A stretch of DNA of 38,942 bases from an uncultured Clostridia bacterium. GTDB lineage: Bacteria > Bacillota > Clostridia > Oscillospirales > Butyricicoccaceae. Below, piece by piece: positions 7,620 through 15,768 of this stretch; position 1 is the stretch's first letter, and each line of letters begins with the position of its first letter. The translations under genes and the position numbers were made by a program. The DNA lies in NCBI GenBank assembly GCA_945947915.1, contig CAMEZQ010000018.1, forward strand, positions 1 through 38,942, in the 5' to 3' direction. Under the pieces are notes generated by a model. It was not told the origin of the DNA and did not search any database. It was given only the letters and a program-made list of their open reading frames with translations.

Positions 7620-9470
7620 TTACAGCATTTCCTGCGCTTTTGCGGCGATGGCCGCGCCGTCGATGCCGTAAAGCCGGTAAAGCTCGTCGACTTTACCGTG
7701 CGGAATAAATTGGTGTCCCAGATTGACCAGACGACATTTGGGGCTGTATCCCGATTCCAGCAGCATCGCGCAGATCTTTTCACCCAGGCATCCGCCGGCG
7801 GTACAGTCTTCAGCGATCAGCACGGCGCCGGTTTTTTTCACGGATGTCAGAAGAACATCCGGGTCAAAGGCTGAAAGCTCATTGATTTTTACGATTTCGG
7901 CCGATATGCCGGCTTTTTCCAACAGCTGGCCGGCCTGCAGCAGCTGGTTGATCATGATGCCGTAGCCGACGAGGGTGACATCCGACCCCTCCCGAAGCAG
8001 GCGGGCAGACGCGCCGAACCGGTCGTCTTTATAGAGCTGCTCCCCGCCCCGCGGGAAACGAACGGCCGCGGGGCCGTTCTCCTGATAAACGGCCTGCCTG
8101 ATCGCCGTTTCCAGTTCGGCAAAAGAAGACGGCGCATAAATACGCATGCCCGGAATAGACAGCAGATACGGTACGTCGAAAATGCCCTGGTGGGTCTCGC
8201 CGTCGGCGCCGACCAGACCGGCGCGGTCGACGGCAAAAACAACGTGATTTCCGGCGATGGCCACATCGTGGATCAATTGATCGTATCCGCGCTGCAGGAA
8301 AGAGGAATAGACGGCGAAAACCGGCTTTCTCCCCTGCACGGCCATCCCCGACGCCATCGATACGGCATGCTCCTCCGCGATGCCGACATCGAAAAAGCGG
8401 CTGGGGTATTTGACGGCAAAGGACCCAAGGCCTGTGCCGTCTTCCATCGCGGCCGTGACGGCGCAGATGCGGTCGTCATCCGCCGCCATGGCGCAGAGGG
8501 TATGTCCGAAAACGCTGGAAAAACTCTCTCCGCTTTCTTCTTTTTTCCCGGTGACAGCGTCAAAAGGCCCGACGCCGTGATACGCCCAGGGGCTGACTTC
8601 CGAAGGATGATATCCCTTCCCCTTCACGGTCTTGAAATGGACCACGACCGGGCCGGTCTGTGCTCTGGCCTCTTCCAGCACGGCGCAGACCGTTTCAATA
8701 TCGTTTCCGTCGGCCGGGCCCAGATACCGAAAGCCCATCAGCTCAAAGATGCTCTCCTTGAGGATCGTGCGGCGCAGCCGGGCCTTGACCCTGGATACAC
8801 AGGTGATGAGACTCTGGCCGTTGGGAAAGACCGAAAGCAGTTTTTTCACGCGGGTCTTGAGCCGCAGATAACGCGGGCGTGAGCGCATGCTGGACAGTCG
8901 CTGGGCAATGGCGCCGACGTTTTTCCCGATGGACATTTCATTATCGTTGAAAACGACGATCAGCTTTTCACCCGACTGGCCGGCGTCATTCAGGGCCTCG
9001 TAAGCCATGCCGCCGGTCAACGCGCCGTCGCCGATCACGCAGATGACGTCGTTGCGGCGGCCGTCCAGGGTACGGGCCCGGGCCATGCCCAGGGCAGCCG
9101 AAATAGAATCGGACGCGTGTCCGGTAACGAAGCAGTCGTAGGGACTTTCGTCCGGACGCTGAAACCCGCTCAGACCGCCCAGCTGGCGGAGGGTGGGAAA
9201 ACGGTCTTTGCGGCCGGTGAGGATCTTATGCACATAAGATTGATGTCCCACGTCAAAAATGACCGGATCAACGGGACAATTGAAAACGCGGTGAATGCCG
9301 ACGGTGATCTCCACCACACCCAGGTTGGAGGCCAGATGTCCCCCGGTTTTGGAGATATTTTCAATGAGAAATCCCCGGATCTCGGCACAAAGCGGACGCA
9401 GTTCCGCCGCGTCCAGGGCCCGGACATCTCCCGGATAATTGACTTTATCAAGAACAGAAGACTCGTTCAA
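7620..9470 (-). CDS. dxs: 1-deoxy-D-xylulose-5-phosphate synthase
   Basis: This is the thiamine-diphosphate enzyme that condenses pyruvate and glyceraldehyde 3-phosphate, the first step of the MEP isoprenoid pathway. The N-terminal domain shows FDVGHQSYVHKILTGR, VTGHASDSISAALGMA and the ThDP motif GDGALTGGMAYEALNDAG...FNDNEMS. The transketolase pyrimidine domain follows (VGIAEEHAVSMASGMA, FAVYSSFLQRGYDQL), then the C-terminal domain. I chose TTG 9470, giving 616 residues, because AGGGG lies about five bases upstream and the protein then begins in the usual way shortly before LLDKI-like VLDKV. An in-frame GTG at 9503 would add 11 residues. The 108 bases between ispA and this gene (9471-9578) show no promoter or terminator that I can defend. 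Confidence 0.96.
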   Translation of the reverse strand: MNESSVLDKVNYPGDVRALDAAELRPLCAEIRGFLIENISKTGGHLASNLGVVEITVGIHRVFNCPVDPVIFDVGHQSYVHKILTGRKDRFPTLRQLGGLSGFQRPDESPYDCFVTGHASDSISAALGMARARTLDGRRNDVICVIGDGALTGGMAYEALNDAGQSGEKLIVVFNDNEMSIGKNVGAIAQRLSSMRSRPRYLRLKTRVKKLLSVFPNGQSLITCVSRVKARLRRTILKESIFELMGFRYLGPADGNDIETVCAVLEEARAQTGPVVVHFKTVKGKGYHPSEVSPWAYHGVGPFDAVTGKKEESGESFSSVFGHTLCAMAADDDRICAVTAAMEDGTGLGSFAVKYPSRFFDVGIAEEHAVSMASGMAVQGRKPVFAVYSSFLQRGYDQLIHDVAIAGNHVVFAVDRAGLVGADGETHQGIFDVPYLLSIPGMRIYAPSSFAELETAIRQAVYQENGPAAVRFPRGGEQLYKDDRFGASARLLREGSDVTLVGYGIMINQLLQAGQLLEKAGISAEIVKINELSAFDPDVLLTSVKKTGAVLIAEDCTAGGCLGEKICAMLLESGYSPKCRLVNLGHQFIPHGKVDELYRLYGIDGAAIAAKAQEML

Positions 9471-9578
9471 AATCTCCCCTGCCTTTACAGATACAGAAAT
9501 CACTTCAGGCGGATCCTGTGCTGCAGGTTGCCATGGCCGGATGGATCATTCAGCGCCGCCGAAGTATTGTGCGAATGC

Positions 9579-10469
9579 TCAGTTTGCACGGTCGACCAGC
9601 CACAGAGCGATGGTTTTGAGGATCCCGCCCTGCGCGCCGAAGGCTTCCACGTGGATCAGCGCCTGATCCGTCAATTCACGGATCAATTCCTCGCAGCGTT
9701 CCTGCCCGAAGACGGAAGCAAAGGTATTCTTATCGTTTTTTGCGTCGCTGCCCACCGGCTTGCCCACCTGCGCCATATCGCCGGTAAGATCCAGCAGATC
9801 GTCACGGATCTGAAAAGCCAGGCCGATGCATTTGCCGTAAGCAAAGGCGGCGTCCTGCCGTGCCTGATCGGCGCCGGCAAGGCAGCAGCCGCTGCGGCAG
9901 GCACCGCAGATCAGCGCCGCCGTCTTGAGATCGACCATCTGCCAGAGCTCCTCTTCCGTGCACGTGCGGTTTTCCAGGGCCAGGTCGATGATCTGGCCGC
10001 CGACCATGCCGTAAGCGCCCGAAGCGGTGCTCATTACATTTATGGCGCGCAGCAGATCCTGCGGCGCGATCTTCTGATCGGGCTTGGACATGATTTCAAA
10101 GGCACGGTTGAGCAGTGCGTCACCGGCCAGTACGGCTGTGGTCTCGCCAAAGACTTTATGATTGGAAAGCTTGCCCCGCCGATAATCGGAATCGTCCATA
10201 CAGGGCAGATCATCGTGGATCAGAGAATAGGCGTGGATCATTTCGATCCCCGCGGCAAAAGGAAGGGCGTCTTTCGCGCTGCCGCCGCAGAGTTCACAAA
10301 AAACCATGCAGAGATAGGCGCGCAGCCGTTTTCCGCCGCCCAGCAAGCTGTATCGGCAGGCGGTGAAAAGCTCTTTCTGCAAAAGAGAGGCTTCTTCGGG
10401 GAAAAGCTCGTCCAGGGCAGATTCCACCCACCCGGCGTACAGCTTCAGATTCTCGGGTGCTGCATGCAT
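9579..10469 (-). CDS. ispA: Polyprenyl (farnesyl/geranyl) diphosphate synthase
   Basis: A 296-residue trans-prenyltransferase that joins IPP with DMAPP or GPP to make C10-C15 diphosphates. The first aspartate-rich motif is HDDLPCMDD, the second is IRDDLLDLTG. Also visible are GGGKRLRAYL near residue 45 and GKPVGSDAKNDKNTF near the C-terminus. The two-residue insertion in the first motif (DDxxxxD) is the usual bacterial FPP synthase form. The start ATG is supported by GAGGAGG about seven bases upstream. It begins two bases after xseB and is followed by dxs, so the operon supplies precursors used by the uppS gene near the other end of the window. Confidence 0.95.
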   Translation of the reverse strand: MHAAPENLKLYAGWVESALDELFPEEASLLQKELFTACRYSLLGGGKRLRAYLCMVFCELCGGSAKDALPFAAGIEMIHAYSLIHDDLPCMDDSDYRRGKLSNHKVFGETTAVLAGDALLNRAFEIMSKPDQKIAPQDLLRAINVMSTASGAYGMVGGQIIDLALENRTCTEEELWQMVDLKTAALICGACRSGCCLAGADQARQDAAFAYGKCIGLAFQIRDDLLDLTGDMAQVGKPVGSDAKNDKNTFASVFGQERCEELIRELTDQALIHVEAFGAQGGILKTIALWLVDRAN

Positions 10470-10471
10470 GT

Positions 10472-10708
10472 CTATTCCTCCTCACCGGGCAGATCGAAAG
10501 GTGTTTCTGCCGGGCCGTTTTCCGTGCGGACCAGAAGAGAGACCTTTTGTTCGGCCTTATCCAGCGCGGCGCCGCATTTTTTGATCAGTCCGGTGCCCTC
10601 TTCAAAAAGCGCCAGGCTCTCATCCAGCGGAGCGTCGCCGCGTTCCAGCATGCCGATGATCTCTTCCAGACGCTGCATGGCTTCTTCAAAGACGAATTTC
10701 TTTGCCAT
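10472..10708 (-). CDS. xseB: Exodeoxyribonuclease VII small subunit
   Basis: A 78-residue all-helical protein of normal length, with the family pattern FEEAMQRLEEIIGMLERGDAPLDESLALFEEG. It partners XseA to form exonuclease VII, which degrades single-stranded DNA from both ends. AAGGAAG precedes the ATG. It lies directly after xseA (two bases apart) and before ispA, the standard arrangement. Confidence 0.95.
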   Translation of the reverse strand: MAKKFVFEEAMQRLEEIIGMLERGDAPLDESLALFEEGTGLIKKCGAALDKAEQKVSLLVRTENGPAETPFDLPGEEE

Positions 10709-10710
10709 AG

Positions 10711-11925
10711 CTATTTCTTCCTTTCTTTACGGATGACCTGCTCGACCGTGCAGGTGCTCTCGCCGTCCCGCATGGTGATCGTGACCAGGTCGCCGCGGTG
10801 CAGTTCCTCTACGCTTTTGATCACGCCGGTCTCGCCGGTGACCATGGAATATCCGCGCGAAAGGACCTTCAGCGGGCTGAGAGCTTCCAAAGAAGCTGCC
10901 GCGTGCAGATACCGGCGGCGGTGCCTGTCGAGAATACGGCTCTGAGCAGCGGCCGCGCGCTGTTCCAGCAGTGCAAGCGTCATCCGCCGTTCGTTGAAAT
11001 ATTCATACGGGCTGGTCATCACCGGTTTTTCGGCAATGGCCTCAAGGCGCCGCCGATGGGTCTGGATCCTGCCGCGAAGAGCCTGCTCCAGGGTATAGGC
11101 GGCGCCGCGCAGCCAGCTTTCCACCTCCCGGCGGTCGCAGACTGCGATTTCGGCTGCGTTGGAAGGTGTGGAGGCGCGCCGGTCGGCCACATAATCTGAG
11201 ATGGTGACGTCGGGTTCGTGCCCGACTGCCGAGATGACGGGAATGCGGCTGTTGTAAATAGACAGGGCAACGATCTCTTCGTTGAAGGCCCACAGGTCTT
11301 CCAGAGAACCGCCGCCGCGCCCCGTAATGATCAGATCGGCCAGATCGTGTTCGTTCACATAATCGATCATCGACGCCACTTCCCCGGCCGCGCCTTCTCC
11401 CTGCACCTTCACCGGACACACGAGAACACGGCAGAGCGGCCAGCGCTGCCGCAGGATGCGGATCATATCCCGCACGGCAGCGCCGGTGGGCGACGTGATC
11501 AATGCGATCCGGTCCGGATACCGGGGCAGCTGCTGCTTGGTATCCGGATCGAACAGGCCCCTTTTGTAAAGCCGTTCTTTGAGCTGCTCGAAGGCCATAT
11601 ACAGAGAACCGATGCCGTCGGGCTGCATGGCGGAAACATAGATCTGATACTGCCCGCTTTTGGGGTAAATGCTGACCCGCCCCAGCACGAGGACTTTCAT
11701 GCCGCTTTCCGGGCGGAAACGCAGGCGCGCCGCGTCGGTGCGGAACATGACGGCGGAAACGACGGCGTTCTCGTCTTTCAGCGTAAAATAAAGATGGCCC
11801 GAGGTATGGCGCTTGAAATTGGAGATCTCACCGGTCACACAGACATTGGCCAGGCTGCGGTCGGCAGCGAAAAGGTTTTTGAGATATTCATTCAGTTGTG
11901 TGACTGTAATGGCTTTCTGGGCCAT
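10711..11925 (-). CDS. xseA: Exodeoxyribonuclease VII large subunit
   Basis: A 404-residue catalytic subunit. The N-terminal OB fold covers about residues 10-100 (CVTGEISNFKRHTSGHLYFTLKD is characteristic). The nuclease domain includes IALITSPTGAAVRDMI, LIITGRGGGSLEDLWAFN and VISAVGHEPDVTISDYVADRRASTPSNAAE, all hallmark segments. The central helical region (about 270-340) should form the coiled coil that binds XseB copies. GGAGG lies upstream of the ATG. Its 3' end adjoins xseB, and nusB lies 39 bases upstream. Confidence 0.96.
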   Translation of the reverse strand: MAQKAITVTQLNEYLKNLFAADRSLANVCVTGEISNFKRHTSGHLYFTLKDENAVVSAVMFRTDAARLRFRPESGMKVLVLGRVSIYPKSGQYQIYVSAMQPDGIGSLYMAFEQLKERLYKRGLFDPDTKQQLPRYPDRIALITSPTGAAVRDMIRILRQRWPLCRVLVCPVKVQGEGAAGEVASMIDYVNEHDLADLIITGRGGGSLEDLWAFNEEIVALSIYNSRIPVISAVGHEPDVTISDYVADRRASTPSNAAEIAVCDRREVESWLRGAAYTLEQALRGRIQTHRRRLEAIAEKPVMTSPYEYFNERRMTLALLEQRAAAAQSRILDRHRRRYLHAAASLEALSPLKVLSRGYSMVTGETGVIKSVEELHRGDLVTITMRDGESTCTVEQVIRKERKK

Positions 11926-11964
11926 AGCCCTTCACCTCCCTCTCTGCCGGGCCGAAGATACGGC

Positions 11965-12405
11965 TCAGGCCATTTCTTTGGCGACAAAAGCGCCGAGCAC
12001 GCCGTTGATAAAAGCGGCCGCTTCTTCTGAATCGTATTTTTTTGCCAGCTCGACGCCTTCATTGACCGAAGCGCCCACCGGCACCTGCATATAGAGCATC
12101 TCATACATGCAAAGCCGCAGGATGCATCTTGTCAGGCGGGACATACGTGCAACGCTCCAGCCGACGGCATATTTCTCGATGTATGTATCCAGTTCCGGCA
12201 TATGCTCCATGATGCCGAGGAACGCGTCTTTGATATATCCGTCCTGAGCTTCGGACGGCGCGACTTTGTAAAGCTCGTGCTCATCGGAAAACAAATCAAA
12301 ATTGTGGCCCAGGCTGCTGTCGAGGACACTCTGGGCATCTTCGTTGACGAAGTCGTTGGAAAAAAGCATGTGTAAGACCAATTCGCGTGCCAGTCTTCTG
12401 CTCAT
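11965..12405 (-). CDS. nusB: Transcription antitermination factor NusB
   Basis: A 146-residue helical RNA-binding protein that, with NusE, binds boxA in rRNA leader transcripts. The N-terminal SRRLARELVLHMLFS and the C-terminal PVGASVNEGVELAKKYDSEEAAAFINGVLGA are typical of the family. GGAGG lies eight bases before the ATG. It is the first gene after a terminator and a predicted promoter, so it probably opens the nusB-xseA-xseB-ispA-dxs-tlyA-nadK-argR-recN transcription unit. Confidence 0.95.
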   Translation of the reverse strand: MSRRLARELVLHMLFSNDFVNEDAQSVLDSSLGHNFDLFSDEHELYKVAPSEAQDGYIKDAFLGIMEHMPELDTYIEKYAVGWSVARMSRLTRCILRLCMYEMLYMQVPVGASVNEGVELAKKYDSEEAAAFINGVLGAFVAKEMA

Positions 12406-12437
12406 ATCTGAAACCTCCGATATCCATATTCCCTAAT

Positions 12438-12466
12438 ATTATACACGCTTCTGCATAAAAAATAAA
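12438..12466 (-). promoter_or_regulatory. Predicted promoter of the nusB operon
   Basis: TATAAT on the minus strand (12438-12443) with a weak -35 TTTATT (12461-12466) at a 17-base spacing. The -35 overlaps the 3' part of the preceding terminator. The -10 is perfect but the -35 is poor, so strength is uncertain. Confidence 0.45.
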
Positions 12467-12486
12467 CCCCTTCATACAGGGGTTTA
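12457..12486 (-). terminator. Rho-independent terminator after the asp23-family gene
   Basis: Minus strand: stem TAAACCCC / GGGGTTTA (arms 12479-12486 and 12463-12470, 8-base loop), then six T (12457-12462). This separates asp23 from the nusB operon. Confidence 0.75.
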
Positions 12487-12524
12487 TAAAAAAGTTCAAT
12501 GATTATTTTTGCTCTGCTGCCGCT

Positions 12525-12899
12525 TTACTGTTCTTTGGGAAAACGGATACCGGCGACAAAGACGTCAGCTGAAGTGATTCTGAGAAAAGTCACAGCTTCC
12601 AGCGCGGACTTGATCCGGTCCTGCACGGCGGCAGCCGTTTCCGTGATGGATTCTCCCAGAAGAATATGGATATAGACACGGACGCGGCAGTCTTCGCTGC
12701 TTTCGCCCGGCGCGATCCAGACGCCCTTGTTTCCATACCAGTTTTCACCGGACAGCTCAGGAGCCGCAGCCTCCGAGATCCCGCTGATCTCCGCGCAGGC
12801 GGCGCGGATCAGTTCCAGGACCGTATCGTAAGCAAGCTTCAGGATCCCGCCTTCGCAGGGAGTTTCAAAATATTTTTTGTTTTCTGTCAATCTGACCAC
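12525..12899 (-). CDS. Asp23/Gls24-family envelope stress-associated protein
   Basis: A 124-residue protein matching the Asp23 (DUF322) family: an N-terminal segment GGILKLAYDTVLELIRAACAEISGISE, then the beta-rich core with VWIAPGESSEDCRVRVYIHILLGESITETAAAVQDRIKSALE. Family members associate with the membrane and cell wall stress responses, but the molecular role is not settled. The gene between spoIIIAH and nusB is normally an Asp23-family gene (yqhY type), so context agrees. The start is uncertain: GTG 12899 has GGGAG almost touching it, whereas an in-frame TTG three codons later has GGGAG ten bases upstream. A promoter upstream and a terminator downstream suggest it can be transcribed alone. 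Confidence 0.88.
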   Translation of the reverse strand: MVRLTENKKYFETPCEGGILKLAYDTVLELIRAACAEISGISEAAAPELSGENWYGNKGVWIAPGESSEDCRVRVYIHILLGESITETAAAVQDRIKSALEAVTFLRITSADVFVAGIRFPKEQ

Positions 12900-12921
12900 G
12901 CTCCCGATCTGAACTGCACCG

Positions 12922-12939
12922 CGGATGTATACACATCCG
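12922..12939. repeat. Perfect inverted repeat between the asp23 promoter and start
   Basis: CGGATGT, four bases, ACATCCG (7-bp arms). It lies downstream of the predicted asp23 promoter and just before the gene, so it is either a leader hairpin or an operator. It has no T-tract. Confidence 0.5.
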
Positions 12940-12968
12940 GCCTTGGCATTTCCTTCTCTTTGTCAGAT

Positions 12969-12997
12969 ATTTTATACGATAACGCGGCCGTATGCAA
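12969..12997 (-). promoter_or_regulatory. Predicted sigma-A promoter of the asp23-family gene
   Basis: Minus strand: TTGCAT (12992-12997), 17 bases, TAAAAT (12969-12974), shortly after the spoIIIAH stop. It gives this gene expression independent of the sporulation operon. Confidence 0.5.
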
Positions 12998-13019
12998 GTC
13001 TTTTGTGCAAATCTTCAGC

Positions 13020-13607
13020 TCATGCCGTTTCGATGATCTTGATGGCCGAGGCCGCGCAGCCGGTCTCCTCCATAACGATCTCCGTGATTCTGGCAACATC
13101 ACTGTCCTGCAGACCGCCTTCCGGACCGCTGACGATCACGTTGACGCCGGTCTCGTTGACAAAGACGACACAATCCGCATAGCCTTTGGCAATGATCAGG
13201 TTCTCAATGCGGGATTCCTGCATGGCCGACTGTGCCATGACCTGAATGGCCGCGCTGGCCTCCTGCGAAGCCGTTTCGTCTGCCGCTTGGTTCTCCACAG
13301 TGGTATTGAGAATGGATACGGCTTCGTCACGCGCCTGCTGGCGGGACAGGCGCGCTTCGGCAAAATAGTTTTCAGACACCGTGCCGGCTGTCTGTGTATC
13401 CGCATCCGTATCCGTTCCGATCCCGCCTGCTGCGCCGCCGTCGACCAGCGCCGCTTCTCCAAGCATCTTGCTGGTCTCGAATTCTTCCATGGTCTCATAG
13501 CCCCCTGTTTCCGCCTCCTGGCGGTTATAGCTCCAGTTGAGATAGACCGCCATGCAGAGCATCAGAGCAATTACGGAATAAACGGCGCCTTTTTTCTTGC
13601 GTGTCAT
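13020..13607 (-). CDS. spoIIIAH: Stage III sporulation protein AH
   Basis: A 195-residue mother-cell protein. One N-terminal membrane segment (about residues 8-24, VYSVIALMLCMAVYLNW) is followed by a linker rich in Gly, Ala and Asp and a C-terminal YscJ/FliF-like domain (IENLIIAKGYADCVVFVNETGVNVIV...VARITEIVMEETG). In Bacillus it binds forespore SpoIIQ across the intermembrane space and forms part of the feeding channel. GGGAGGA precedes the ATG. It is the last gene of the spoIIIA operon. No spoIIQ is present in this window. Confidence 0.93.
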   Translation of the reverse strand: MTRKKKGAVYSVIALMLCMAVYLNWSYNRQEAETGGYETMEEFETSKMLGEAALVDGGAAGGIGTDTDADTQTAGTVSENYFAEARLSRQQARDEAVSILNTTVENQAADETASQEASAAIQVMAQSAMQESRIENLIIAKGYADCVVFVNETGVNVIVSGPEGGLQDSDVARITEIVMEETGCAASAIKIIETA

Positions 13608-13625
13608 GTTGGATTCCTCCCGATT

Positions 13626-14165
13626 TTAATTTTTCATTTTTGCAACGACGATGTTGTCGCTGGTGATCCCGGTCAGCGCCGAAACAGCGCGGGTGACCTC
13701 CAGCCGGACGACAGCGGAATCACCGCCCTGGCAAACGATCAGCGCGCCCCGGTATTCCGGTTCATCAGTCCGCAGGCGGACCGGCTGCTGGCCGCTCCCG
13801 CTTCCGACGGAGACCAGCGAAGTCCGGGTGTCGGCACTGCGCTGGGTCTCTGTCTGCTCCACCGTTTTATCTTCGTCGTAGGCATAAACGGCCTGGCTGC
13901 TGCTTTTGGCAGTCAGTACGACGGTCACGCGTCCGACGCCCGTTATGGCTGAAAGCGCTTCTTCCAGCTGTGCTTCCAGCGCAGAAACATCCGCCGTAAG
14001 AACGCTTTCTCCGTCACGCGCTTCTTCGTCCCCTTGTTCGGCCGACGGAAAACAAGCCAGTGCCAGCCCGCAGATGCAGACGATCAGGACGTACTTATAC
14101 TTATCGAAATGTTCCTTCAAATATGCCATGATTTTATTTCTGTCCCACTGCAGTCTGCCGTTCAA
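13626..14165 (-). CDS. spoIIIAG: Stage III sporulation protein AG
   Basis: A 179-residue channel-ring protein with one membrane segment (YVLIVCICGLALACF) after a short basic cytoplasmic start, then a ring-building domain (LEAQLEEALSAITGVGRVTVVLTAKSS and GALIVCQGGDSAVVRLEVTRAVSALTGITSDNIVVAKM). In Bacillus SpoIIIAG forms a large secretin-like ring. The start is TTG 14165: GGAGG lies about eight bases upstream and the TTG overlaps the spoIIIAF stop as TTGA. An internal ATG at 14129 lacks a convincing ribosome-binding site. The sequence between membrane segment and ring is short. Confidence 0.92.
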   Translation of the reverse strand: MNGRLQWDRNKIMAYLKEHFDKYKYVLIVCICGLALACFPSAEQGDEEARDGESVLTADVSALEAQLEEALSAITGVGRVTVVLTAKSSSQAVYAYDEDKTVEQTETQRSADTRTSLVSVGSGSGQQPVRLRTDEPEYRGALIVCQGGDSAVVRLEVTRAVSALTGITSDNIVVAKMKN

Positions 14166-14644
14166 TGGATATCCTCCTCCGCAAATCGGATCTGACCGGC
14201 CTGCAGGCCGGTCAGCATTTCCAGCTGGGTACTGATTTCCTCCAGATCGCCCGAAGCTCCCGTCACAACGGCTCCGGTGACCGCATATTGGTTTTTGTCA
14301 TCCAGTCCGCCTTCCAGTGTCACACGGCATACGCAGCCTTTCCGGGCAAGCTGGGCGTTGACCTCTTCTTCAACGCCTGCGTGCAGATCTGTGCACAGCG
14401 CATCCTGGGCGCGCTCCACCTCGGCGTAAAGCCGGTCTTCGACCGATGCGGCATAGTCCAGAAGCGTCTCCGGCTGCCAGCCGCCGCGCAGAATGGGCGT
14501 CAGCGTCAGCAGGATCATAAAGCAGGCGCCCGCCAGGCGAAGCGGCATGGCGCAGACGTGGCTGCCGGCTATCGCCAGAAGGCACCAGACCATCAGACCG
14601 CCGATCAGAAGCCGGCTGATATAAGCTGTGATCCAGGTCGTCAA
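14162..14644 (-). CDS. spoIIIAF: Stage III sporulation protein AF
   Basis: A 160-residue membrane protein with two N-terminal membrane segments (ISRLLIGGLMVWCLLAIAG and LRLAGACFMILLTLTPIL) and a soluble C-terminal domain containing VCRVTLEGGLDDKN, a cystathionine-synthase-like small domain in this family. It starts with TTG 14644 overlapping the spoIIIAE stop codon as TTGA; no ATG is in a suitable place. The family is usually near 200 residues, so this one is a little short. Position five-to-six in the canonical operon confirms the identity, which would be modest on sequence alone. Confidence 0.88.
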   Translation of the reverse strand: MTTWITAYISRLLIGGLMVWCLLAIAGSHVCAMPLRLAGACFMILLTLTPILRGGWQPETLLDYAASVEDRLYAEVERAQDALCTDLHAGVEEEVNAQLARKGCVCRVTLEGGLDDKNQYAVTGAVVTGASGDLEEISTQLEMLTGLQAGQIRFAEEDIH

Positions 14645-15768
14645 GCGCCGATCACCACCGATCCGATCACAAAAGAAAGAAACTGTACGGCGCAGCAGGT
14701 CCCCAACAAACCGAGCGCCATGCTGTAGCTTTCCGAAATGCTGTTGAGCAGCTGTGTCAGCGTTCCTCTGCATAAAGACGCCGAAAGCAGCGAGAGCAGG
14801 CGAAACACCAGAAGCTTGGCGCCGGTCGCGGCAAAGGGCAAAAGACATACGGCCAGGGCGCCGATAAAGCCGTATATGCCCACGGCGTTTTTCAGGATAA
14901 CGGCGCCGCTGAGCAGCGCATCGGAGACATCGGAAACGATGGAACCGAGCACGGGCACACTGCCGGAAATGGTCACCTTGGCCGTGCGCAGGGTAACGGC
15001 GTCTGTTCCGGAAGAGATCAGCCCCGACATAGAAACATAGCCGGTGTAAAGCATCAGAAAATATTTGAAAAAACCAAGGGCGCCCCGCCGCAGCATGGCG
15101 GCCGCTCCGCGGATCATGGGATTGTCGGCGATGAGGCCGGCAGCCGACAGAACGATGTGAAGATAGATCGCCGGGATCAGCAGTTTTGAAGCCAGAAAGA
15201 TCAGCCCGTTGGAAAAGATCAGCGTAGCCGAAGCTGTAGAAACGGCCGACAAAGGATGCCCGCTCACGGCGACAGCTGCCGCATAGGCGGGGATGAGGGC
15301 CGCCGAAAAGCTTCCCAGCCGGCTGATCGACCGGCTGCAGGATTCCAGCACGCCGGAGGCGCCGCTGATGCAAAGTGCCGTCACGGCACAAACGGACGCC
15401 AGGTCGACGGCCTTTTTCAGCGGTTCCGAATCGGACACACCGGAAAACAGGCGCGCCATCCCGCTCAGGGCGGCGATCGACAAAATGGTAAAGCCCTCCG
15501 AAAGGGATGTCCGGAGGCTTTCGCGCAGCAGAGACAGCAGGTTTTTGACGATCCCTGCAAGTCCGCTTTTGAGATCACCGCTTTCCGGGGTGATCTCCAT
15601 ATACTCTTTTGCTTCTTCCGGCAGCGCTTTTTCCAGGGCGTCGGTATCCACGGCGGCACGGACCTGCACAGGCAGCAGAAAGAGCAGCAGAAGCAGGAGC
15701 GCAGCGTGTTTTACAGGCTGCCTACGAGCCGCAGCACCTGTTCCAGAAGCGGAAGCAGGCAGATACAT
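14641..15768 (-). CDS. spoIIIAE: Stage III sporulation protein AE
   Basis: A polytopic protein of about 375 residues with a signal-like leader (VKHAALLLLLLFLLPVQVRA), an acidic outer segment, then at least seven hydrophobic segments. Conserved pieces include SVCAVTALCISGA, FSAALIPAYAAAVAVSG and GSVPVLGSIVSDVSDALLSGAVILKNAVG. In the spoIIIA complex it is thought to form a membrane part of the channel. The start is a problem: the frame crosses the spoIIIAD stop (15711-15713) with GTA, and the nearest ATG in frame is at 15768, which would give a 58-base overlap and an unusual leader before the signal sequence. A CTG start just after the spoIIIAD stop is an alternative. Confidence 0.88.
   Translation of the reverse strand: MYLPASASGTGAAARRQPVKHAALLLLLLFLLPVQVRAAVDTDALEKALPEEAKEYMEITPESGDLKSGLAGIVKNLLSLLRESLRTSLSEGFTILSIAALSGMARLFSGVSDSEPLKKAVDLASVCAVTALCISGASGVLESCSRSISRLGSFSAALIPAYAAAVAVSGHPLSAVSTASATLIFSNGLIFLASKLLIPAIYLHIVLSAAGLIADNPMIRGAAAMLRRGALGFFKYFLMLYTGYVSMSGLISSGTDAVTLRTAKVTISGSVPVLGSIVSDVSDALLSGAVILKNAVGIYGFIGALAVCLLPFAATGAKLLVFRLLSLLSASLCRGTLTQLLNSISESYSMALGLLGTCCAVQFLSFVIGSVVIGA

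Noticed and set aside
9471-9578. Possible small gene or promoter between ispA and dxs
   Set aside because: No start with ribosome-binding site, no promoter consensus and no hairpin could be supported.
9117-10736. Plus-strand open frame of 539 codons opposite dxs, ispA and xseB
   Set aside because: Antisense shadow of three conserved genes with no domain or ribosome-binding site.
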